NCBI RefSeq assembly: GCF_017795745.1
Contig: NZ_CP059067.1
Location: 3,038,001 to 3,102,000, forward strand
DNA from: Rhizobacter sp. AJA081-3
GTDB lineage: Bacteria > Pseudomonadota > Gammaproteobacteria > Burkholderiales > Burkholderiaceae_C
Length of the DNA: 64,000 nucleotides
Direction of reading: 5' to 3'
In this document: in pieces, positions 55,039 through 64,000 of the stretch
Layout: each line of letters starts with the position of its first letter
Numbering within the stretch: the stretch's first letter is position 1
Program-made: the position numbers and the translations under genes
Notes under the pieces: generated by a model
The model's database searches: none
Told to the model about the DNA's origin: nothing
The model's input: only the letters and a program-made list of their open reading frames with translations

Positions 55039-56094
55039 TCAACGCGCCGCCACGCCGGGTGGTTGACCCGTGGCATGCACCGGATGCGCCGCCAGTTCAT
55101 CCAGCCGCAGCACCGGCGTGACGCAGGCGTCCACCGATTCGAAGCACGAGGCCCAGTGCGCCATGGGCTCAAGCGCGAAGGCTGCCGCCACCTCGGCGCG
55201 CAGCGCCATCGACGCCTCGCTGCCGGGCACAAGGCCGCGCGACCAGTGACGCTCGATCCAGTCGGGCCGGCCGAGAACGCCGCAGAGTTCGCGCCAGAAC
55301 TTCATCTCCAGTGCGCCCACGGCCATGAAACGAGCGTCGGCGCAGCGGTAGGCGCCGTAACACGGCGCGCCGCCGGAGAGCAGGTCGCGCCCCGGCGCCG
55401 GCGTGCGGCCGGTGGCGGCCAGCGCGATGCGGGCCAGCACGTGGTGGCGGTAGACCTCGTGCGTCATCGAGATGTCGACGAATCGCCCCTGCCCGCTGCG
55501 CTGCGCGGACAACAGCGCGGCGAGCATGCCCGAGACTGCCGCCTGCGTGCCGCCCATCAGGTCGCCGATCTGGAAGTTGGGCACGGCCACGTCGCCCTCG
55601 ACGGTGGCGATCTGCTCGAGCACGCCGGCCATGGCGATGTAGTTGATGTCGTGGCCGGCGCGGTGCGACCAGGCGTTGTGCTGCCCATAACCGCTGATGG
55701 CGCACATCACCAGCTTCGGGTTCAAGGCATGCAGCGCCTCCCAGCCCAGGCCGAGCTTGTCCATCACGCCGGGGCGGAAGCCTTCGACCAGCAGGTCGGC
55801 TTCGCGCGCGTGCGCCAGCAGTTCGGTGCGGCCGGTCTCGCTGCGCAGATCGATCTCGACGATCTGCTTGCCTTCGTTGAGGGCGCGGAAGATCAGGCTG
55901 GGCCGGCCGGCCTCGCGGTCTGCGCGCGTCAGGCCCATGTGCCGCGTGCCGTCTTCCTGGCCGTCGCTGGCCGGGCCCTCGACCTTGAGCACCGACGCGC
56001 CCATCTCGGCCAGGTGCTTCGTCGCGAGCGGGCCGGGCAGCAGCTTCGTCAGGTCGATCACGCGAATGCCGGCGAGCAGGCCGGCATCGCGCAC
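55039..56094 (-). CDS. CaiB/BaiF family CoA-transferase
   Basis: Type III CoA-transferase or alpha-methylacyl-CoA racemase-like protein of 351 aa. LLAGIRVIDLTKLLPGPLAT opens the domain, LLVEGFRPGVMDKLGLGWE is the CoA-site loop, and the Asp in PNFQIGDLMGGTQAA is the expected catalytic nucleophile. The residues AGHDINYIAMAG match racemases most closely. The start is a GTG at 56094, 12 bases after the stop of the upstream oxygenase gene. Substrate unknown. Confidence 0.88.
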   Translation of the reverse strand: MRDAGLLAGIRVIDLTKLLPGPLATKHLAEMGASVLKVEGPASDGQEDGTRHMGLTRADREAGRPSLIFRALNEGKQIVEIDLRSETGRTELLAHAREADLLVEGFRPGVMDKLGLGWEALHALNPKLVMCAISGYGQHNAWSHRAGHDINYIAMAGVLEQIATVEGDVAVPNFQIGDLMGGTQAAVSGMLAALLSAQRSGQGRFVDISMTHEVYRHHVLARIALAATGRTPAPGRDLLSGGAPCYGAYRCADARFMAVGALEMKFWRELCGVLGRPDWIERHWSRGLVPGSEASMALRAEVAAAFALEPMAHWASCFESVDACVTPVLRLDELAAHPVHATGQPPGVAAR

Positions 56095-56105
56095 GTGATC
56101 GGCGC

Positions 56106-56975
56106 TCAGCGGAACACCCCTTCACGCAGCCACTTGGTGGCGACCCACTTCTCGCCCTCGACCACCGGCGCGCCACCGTGCAGCGTGCGGCTGACCGGGT
56201 GCGCACGCTCGTAGCTGAAGAAGACGGCGTTGCCCTTCACCGGAGCAACCTCGAGCTGCACGTCGGGGAAGGTGGTGCCGCCGCCGATCACCGGGTCGTT
56301 GAGGTACATGACCACGGTGGCCACGCGCTGGCCGCCGCGCTTGAGGATGGTGGGAGTGCCGCTCTGCGCCGGATCGAAGTAGTCGTAGTGCGGCTTGTAC
56401 TCGGCGCCGGGGCGGTAGTGCAGCACCTGCAGGCCTTCGCCGTTCTCCACCGGCCACTTCAGCAGCGCGGCGATGCGCGCCTCGATGCGCCGGCACAGCT
56501 CGTTCTCGCCGCGGTCGAAGAACATGCCCTGGCTGGTGCGCGCGTCGTTGACCTCGCTCGCGCCGGTGTCGGTCTGCACGGTCTCGGAGCGGGCCAGCCG
56601 CTTGCCCGCCACGGCCATCAGCTCATCGCATTCCTCGTGCGACAGCAGGCCACCGAAGACGATGACACGCGGGTCGCGCATCGCCAGCACGACACGCACT
56701 TCGCGGTCGCCGGCCTGCAGCGTGGTCGGGATGCCGGCCACGGCGGGCAGCGGGTCGGGCACGCGCACTGCGGCCGGCAGCTGCGCCACCTTGGCACGCT
56801 CGTCAAGGAAGCCGCGCAGCGTGTCTTCCAGCGCGGCGATGGCGACGTCTTCACGCCAGCCGCTGGCCACCATCGACTGCAGCACCGACTCCGGCTGCAC
56901 GCCGGCCTTGGCCTGCTCGATGATCCACTGGCGCAGCTCGGGCGTGACCGGCTGGGGCTGGGCAATCTCACTCAT
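56106..56975 (-). CDS. 2-oxoglutarate/Fe(II)-dependent prolyl 4-hydroxylase-like oxygenase
   Basis: Protein of 289 aa. The first 60 residues are a helical region (LRQWIIEQAKAGVQPESVLQ); the P4H domain follows. Metal ligands are H and D in PHYDYFDP and the distal His in RTLHGGAPV, and the Lys in GEKWVATKW would bind 2-oxoglutarate. FDRGENELCRRIEARIA and GGGTTFPDVQLEV are typical. It likely hydroxylates a protein side chain, perhaps proline, in the cytoplasm. Adjacent to the CoA-transferase gene (11-base gap), likely in one unit. Confidence 0.88.
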   Translation of the reverse strand: MSEIAQPQPVTPELRQWIIEQAKAGVQPESVLQSMVASGWREDVAIAALEDTLRGFLDERAKVAQLPAAVRVPDPLPAVAGIPTTLQAGDREVRVVLAMRDPRVIVFGGLLSHEECDELMAVAGKRLARSETVQTDTGASEVNDARTSQGMFFDRGENELCRRIEARIAALLKWPVENGEGLQVLHYRPGAEYKPHYDYFDPAQSGTPTILKRGGQRVATVVMYLNDPVIGGGTTFPDVQLEVAPVKGNAVFFSYERAHPVSRTLHGGAPVVEGEKWVATKWLREGVFR

Positions 56976-57020
56976 GCAGCGAATTCTGCCGCAGCCCTGG
57001 CGTGCGACTGTTACGGCACG

Positions 57021-58178
57021 TCAAGACCGCCACAGCGGCCGCAGGAACAGCAATCCGATCGCCGGGCCCACGGCGAGCCAGGGCAGCACCTGCGCGAGAG
57101 GCCACACCGACGCCATGGCGGCGAACAGGGTGATCGTGCCGACCGACAGCGTGAAGCCGATCGCGTTGACGAATGTCAGCACGCTGCCGACCATGGCGCG
57201 CGGCGCGTTGGCCGCGGTGAGCGCGCTGAACTGCGGCGAGTCGCCCGACACGGTGGCGCCCCACCAGAGCAGCCAGGCGCCCCACAGCGGCAGCGGCGCG
57301 TCGAGCATCCACGGCGCGAGCAGGCCGCACAGCCCACTGCTGGCGAGCTGGAAGCCGGCCACGCGCGCGCCGCCGACCCGCCGCACCAGCGCGCCGCCGA
57401 TCACGCAGGCGAGGCCGCCCACCGCCATGGCGGCGGCCACCCACCAGGAGGCCGCCGCGCCCTGCCAGCGCAACGCGACGATGGCCGGGATGAGCACGAA
57501 GAAGGCGTACAGCTCCCACATGTGGCCGAAGTAGCCGAAGGCCGAGGCACGCACCTTCCGGTCGTGCCAGATCACGCCGAGCGCGCGCGGCGTGATGCGC
57601 GCCGCCGGCGCGAGGTGCGGCCCGTCGGGCACGAACACCGCCATCAGCACGCCGCCGCCGGCGGCCACCGCGGCGACGGCGAGCATCACCGCCTGCCACG
57701 ACCACTGCGCGCCGAGCGCACGCAACCCGAAGGGCAGCGCGTTGCCCAGCACCAGCGCGCCGACCAGCACCCCCAGCGCCCAGCCCAGGCCGTGCGCGAA
57801 CCAGCCGGCGGCGATCTTCATGCCCACCGGGTAGATGCCGGCCAGTGCGATGCCGGTGAGGAAGCGCAGCGCGAGCAGCGTGCCGTACTGCGGCGGCAGC
57901 AGCGCGGTGGCCAGCGCCAGCGCGGCGGCGAACAAGGAGCAGACGAGAAAGACCTTGCGCGGCGAGAAGCGGTCGGCGATGGACAGCAGCGCGAAGCCGA
58001 AGGTGCCGAGGATGAAGCCGACCTGCACGGCGGCGGTGAGCCAGCCCACCGCCGAGGCCGGCAGCGCCACGCTGCGCTGCAGGTCGGCCATCACCGCGTT
58101 GATGGCGAACCAGACCGAGGTGCCCGCGAACTGCGAGATCGCGATGACGGGCAGGATCCGCTTCGGGACGGGGGTCAT
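57021..58178 (-). CDS. Major facilitator superfamily transporter
   Basis: Transporter of 385 aa with twelve hydrophobic segments. ISQFAGTSVWFAINAVMADL opens TM1, and LLSIADRFSPRKVFL is the family's cytoplasmic loop 2-3. LRFLTGIALAGIYPVGMKIA is the TM4 motif; it resembles YfcJ-type or nitrate/sugar-type MFS members. Substrate unknown. The ATG overlaps the yaaA stop by four bases (ATGA), so it is translated with yaaA. Confidence 0.85.
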   Translation of the reverse strand: MTPVPKRILPVIAISQFAGTSVWFAINAVMADLQRSVALPASAVGWLTAAVQVGFILGTFGFALLSIADRFSPRKVFLVCSLFAAALALATALLPPQYGTLLALRFLTGIALAGIYPVGMKIAAGWFAHGLGWALGVLVGALVLGNALPFGLRALGAQWSWQAVMLAVAAVAAGGGVLMAVFVPDGPHLAPAARITPRALGVIWHDRKVRASAFGYFGHMWELYAFFVLIPAIVALRWQGAAASWWVAAAMAVGGLACVIGGALVRRVGGARVAGFQLASSGLCGLLAPWMLDAPLPLWGAWLLWWGATVSGDSPQFSALTAANAPRAMVGSVLTFVNAIGFTLSVGTITLFAAMASVWPLAQVLPWLAVGPAIGLLFLRPLWRS

Positions 58179-58957
58179 CCCATGCGCCTGCGGAACACCA
58201 GTCGATCTGCCGTCGAATGCCTCTCGTCGAAGGCGTAGCCGTCGGCCTCGAACGCAGTGAGCCCCTCGGGCGACTCGATGCGCTGCTGCACCGCGAAGCG
58301 CGCCATCATGCCGCGCGCGCGCTTGGCGAAGAAGCTGATGATCCTGTACTGGCCGTCCTTCCACTCCTCGAACACGCAGTCGACGATGCGCGCACGCAGC
58401 ACCGGTCGCAGCGCGGCGCGCGAATACTCCTGCGAGGCGAGGTTGACGATCACCGGCGCGCGCTCGCCGCGCTGCAGCTTGTTGAGGTGTTCGGCCAGCG
58501 TGTCGCCCCAGAAGGCGTAGAGGTCGCGGCCGCGCGGCGTGGCCACCGCGGTGCCCATCTCGAGGCGATAGGGCTGCAGCTTGTCGAGCGGGCGCAGCAC
58601 GCCGTACAGGCCGCTGAGGATGACGAGGTGCGACTGCGCCCAGGCCAGCTCGTCGACGCCGAGCGAGGCGGCCTGCAGGCCGTCGTAGACATCGCCATCG
58701 AAGCCGAGCACCGCCGGGCGGCTGTTGTGCACCGTGCTGCGCTTCGACCAGGCGGCGTAACGCGCCACGTTGAGCGCCGCGAGCTCGTCGGAGAGGTCCA
58801 TCAGCCGCGCCACCTGCACCGGCGTCTTGGCGCGCATCACCTCGATCAGCTCGGCGGCATCGTCCATGTACAAGGGCCGGGTGGCCAAGGCCGCCACTTC
58901 GGGCGGGATGGGGCGTTCGTAGTCGAGGCGCTTGGCGGGGGACAGCAGGTACAGCAT
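58175..58957 (-). CDS. yaaA: Peroxide stress protein YaaA
   Basis: YaaA of 260 aa, which limits free iron and oxidative DNA damage after peroxide exposure in E. coli. LYLLSPAKRLDYERP opens the protein, then ALGFDGDVYDGLQA-like residues, LVILSGLYGVLRPLDKLQPY and YSRAALRPVLRARIVDCVFE are family blocks. The ATG at 58957 gives the usual start; an in-frame GTG at 58969 would add four residues. It is coupled to the MFS gene and 49 bases downstream of dnaE2. Confidence 0.92.
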   Translation of the reverse strand: MLYLLSPAKRLDYERPIPPEVAALATRPLYMDDAAELIEVMRAKTPVQVARLMDLSDELAALNVARYAAWSKRSTVHNSRPAVLGFDGDVYDGLQAASLGVDELAWAQSHLVILSGLYGVLRPLDKLQPYRLEMGTAVATPRGRDLYAFWGDTLAEHLNKLQRGERAPVIVNLASQEYSRAALRPVLRARIVDCVFEEWKDGQYRIISFFAKRARGMMARFAVQQRIESPEGLTAFEADGYAFDERHSTADRLVFRRRMG

Positions 58958-59006
58958 CTGAAGGGGCACAGTCGGTCAGAGGGCAAGGCGCGCATCTTGC
59001 CATCGC

Positions 59007-62198
<3,192 letters not shown>

Positions 62199-63374
62199 GG
62201 CGATGGTTCCTCGGCAGACAGGTGCCACGCCGGCGGGTCGGGCTCGCGGGCGTAGCGGCCGGCGCCGGCCGGCCAGGGCGGCGGTGCCCCGGCCGCGGCA
62301 GACGGTGCGGCGGGCACGTGCAGCTGGTCGAGCGGGCTGCGCACCGCGCCGCCGCCGAGCTTGAGCACGTGGGTGTAGATCATGGTGGTGCTGACGTCGG
62401 CGTGGCCGAGCAGCTCCTGCACGGTGCGGATGTCGTAGCCCGACTGCAGCAGGTGCGTCGCGAAGGAATGGCGCAGCGTGTGCGGCGAGGCGGGCTTGTG
62501 GATGCCGGCCTCGTTCAGCGCGCGCTTGAAGGCGCGCTGCAGGGCCTGGTCGAACATGTGGTGGCGGCGCTTTGGGGGCGGGGGCGCGTCCTGCGCCTCG
62601 CGGCCCAGCGGGCGCTCGCGCGGATCGACCGACAGCGTGGCCTGCGGGAAGACCCAGAACCAGGCCCAGGACTCGGCCGCGCGCGGGTACTTGCGCGAGA
62701 GCGCGTGCGGCAGGTTCACGCCGGCGACACCGGCGGCGCGGTCGGCCGCCCACAGCGCGTGCGCCTGAGCCAGCTGCGCGCGCAGCGGCGCCTCGAGTGC
62801 AGCCGGCAGCATGACGATGCGGTCCTTGCCGCCCTTGCCTTCGCGCACGACGATGGCGCGGCGGTCGAAGTCGATGTCCTTCACGCGCAGGCGCAGGCCC
62901 TCCATCAGGCGCAGGCCGGTGCCGTAAAGCAGCTGCGCGAACAGCTGCAGCACCGGCCAGGGCGCGAGCGCCGCGAGCACGCGCGCCACCTCGTCGTGCG
63001 ACAGCACCACCGGCAAGCGCGCCTGGCGCTGCGGGCGGCCGATCTCGTCCATCCAGGGCACACGCTGGTTGAGCACCTTCTGGTAGAGGAACAGCAGCGC
63101 AGACAGCGCCTGCTTGTGCGTGGCCGGCGCGACCTGGCGCTCGGAGGCCAGCCAGGTGAGGAAGGCCTCGACCTCGGCCCCCGACATCTCGGCCGGATGG
63201 CGCAGCCCATGGAAGCGGATGAAGGCACGCACCCAGTGCACGTAGGCCTGCTCGGTGCGCAGGCTGTAGTGCATGTAGCGCGCCTGCATGCGCAGGAGGT
63301 CGAGCAGACGGGGGCTGGCTGGTGGAGGCTGCAGGTGGTTCATGGCGACATCCTTCCTCGGGTTGCAATGGATA

Positions 63375-63399
63375 CTGTACATATGTACAGTACTATCAA
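63375..63399 (-). promoter_or_regulatory. SOS (LexA) operator and -35 box of intI-dnaE2
   Basis: CTGTACATATGTACAG at 63375-63390 fits CTGT-N8-ACAG exactly and is part of a perfect 20-bp palindrome (63373-63392). On the minus strand TTGATA at 63399-63394 is a five-of-six -35 match with the operator filling the spacer to a weak -10 (CAGTAT). LexA bound here would block intI and dnaE2 transcription; DNA damage would release it. The site is symmetrical and could also affect the divergent gene at 63486. Confidence 0.88.
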
Positions 63400-63485
63400 A
63401 CCGAATGCGCCGCAATCCTGGGCTGGATGCCGATCTCCACCCTTCGTGCCGCGTCGCACAGCCCAGCCCCGCCAGGGCGTACCCG

Positions 63486-63875
63486 ATGCCTGCGTCCAGC
63501 CAGAAGCGCCCAGCACAGGAACGCGACTCGTCGATCGGACGGCTGCGCATCGCCAAGCGGTATGCGCCGACCCAGAACGGGGCCAAACGATTCCTGCGCC
63601 GCTACGGAGAGCAGTTGGTATGCGTCCGCCATCGCCTGAGCGATGATGGGAAAGTCCGCCACACGACCATCGAACTACTGGTCGAAAGCACGCCCGTCGT
63701 CTCGAGAATGCGTAGCATCATTGCCCTACGCATTCCGCAGGCCGACAAGGGAAGCCGGCAGTTGCTGATGGCCTGCGACGCAAAGTGGAAGCCGAAAGAG
63801 CGCCTCTGGCTGGTCCCTCAGCTCGTCGCCAAGAATCTGAAGCTGCTCAGATATCGCGTCCCGATGCCTGGGTGA
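63486..63875 (+). CDS. Conserved small protein of unknown function between intI and attI
   Basis: Protein of 129 aa with the pattern of a small family seen in mobile and integron regions: [20 protein letters not shown] then [10 protein letters not shown], followed by [18 protein letters not shown] and ending [10 protein letters not shown]. The W-x-P-x5-LW core is the most distinct feature. Highly basic, no signal peptide. It is transcribed divergently from intI with the LexA operator between them. Start ATG 63486 has AGGG about eight bases upstream; an earlier in-frame ATG at 63405 is possible. Function unknown. Confidence 0.65.
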   Translation: MPASSQKRPAQERDSSIGRLRIAKRYAPTQNGAKRFLRRYGEQLVCVRHRLSDDGKVRHTTIELLVESTPVVSRMRSIIALRIPQADKGSRQLLMACDAKWKPKERLWLVPQLVAKNLKLLRYRVPMPG

Positions 63876-63906
63876 ACCCGCATCGCGGCCTGTGGCAGTA
63901 TCCGAC

Positions 63907-63968
63907 GGCATGCAGCAGCAAATTGCCATAAGCCGCAACTGCAGAATGATCCCTAAATCACGTTAGGC
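63907..63968 (+). other. Candidate integron attI recombination site
   Basis: The sequence ends in the seven-base core GTTAGGC (63962-63968), which fits GTTRRRY. Upstream it reads CATGCAGCAGCAA and CCCTAAATCAC, close by eye to class 1 attI1, whose end as remembered is CCCTAAAACAAAGTTAGGC and which also contains GAGCAGCAA. The orientation points away from intI, so cassettes would follow to the right, beyond the window. No paired RYYYAAC core was found upstream, which argues for attI rather than attC. Confidence 0.65.
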
Positions 63969-64000
63969 GTCACCAGATGCACAAGAGCGCGCGCCGACTG

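Noticed and set aside
63876-63968. attC site ending at the GTTAGGC core
   Set aside because: No paired RYYYAAC core and no long imperfect stem were found upstream, while the sequence resembles attI; kept as attI with reservation.

Overview
The window reads as a chromosomal stretch of a GC-rich betaproteobacterium, most likely Burkholderiales of the Rubrivivax/Leptothrix/Methylibium type. This is inferred from gene content and very high GC, not from a marker gene: a Bug-family periplasmic receptor, the ftsK-lolA and rarA neighbourhood, cbpA-cbpM, an APS-reductase sulfate pathway, DUF1269 and PRC-barrel stress proteins, and a chromosomal integron. Almost all of the window is densely packed single-copy chromosomal genes. 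The two exceptions are a non-coding repeat island at about 33.96-34.66 kb and the integron at the right edge.

0-4.9 kb: end of a sulfate-assimilation operon (cysH-type reductase, cysD, cysN, siroheme methyltransferase), then ferredoxin FdxA and a ferredoxin-NADP reductase, closed by a strong terminator. 5-7.5 kb: a TPP riboswitch in front of a TonB-dependent receptor, then tRNA-Asn with its own promoter and terminator. 7.7-12.9 kb: CIA30 and ExoD proteins, a kinase-like protein lacking catalytic residues, a ferric-reductase-like flavocytochrome and a SOUL protein. 13-16 kb: cbpA-cbpM, a PRC-barrel protein and a DUF1269 protein. 16-26.6 kb: lipoproteins, a thioredoxin-like protein, UvrD helicase, patatin phospholipase, GMP reductase, an orphan OmpR-type regulator and an S41 protease. 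26.7-33.2 kb: valS, an altered 2-hydroxyacid dehydrogenase, galU, and a cysM-NUDIX-tusA operon.

33.2-38.7 kb: tRNA-Leu(CAA), rhomboid protease, the repeat island, an HtrA-like protein that has lost most of its catalytic triad, an SDR protein, a 2Fe-2S flavoreductase and a Bug receptor. 38.7-42.3 kb: branched-chain amino-acid ABC transporter genes livHMGF. 42.5-54.8 kb: rarA, lolA-ftsK, an intradiol dioxygenase with a DUF2891 protein, thpR, a beta-CASP hydrolase and an MgtC/DUF4010 membrane protein that seems to start at CTG. 54.8-59 kb: a small Ala/Lys-rich exported protein, a CoA-transferase, a prolyl-hydroxylase-like oxygenase, an MFS transporter and yaaA.

59-64 kb: the most interesting region. 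A perfect LexA-type operator precedes an integron integrase gene that overlaps, and probably drives, the error-prone polymerase gene dnaE2. On the other side of the operator lie a small gene of unknown function and, at the window edge, a sequence that looks like an integron attI site with core GTTAGGC. This suggests an SOS-controlled unit joining cassette recombination to mutagenic repair, with the cassette array starting just beyond the window.
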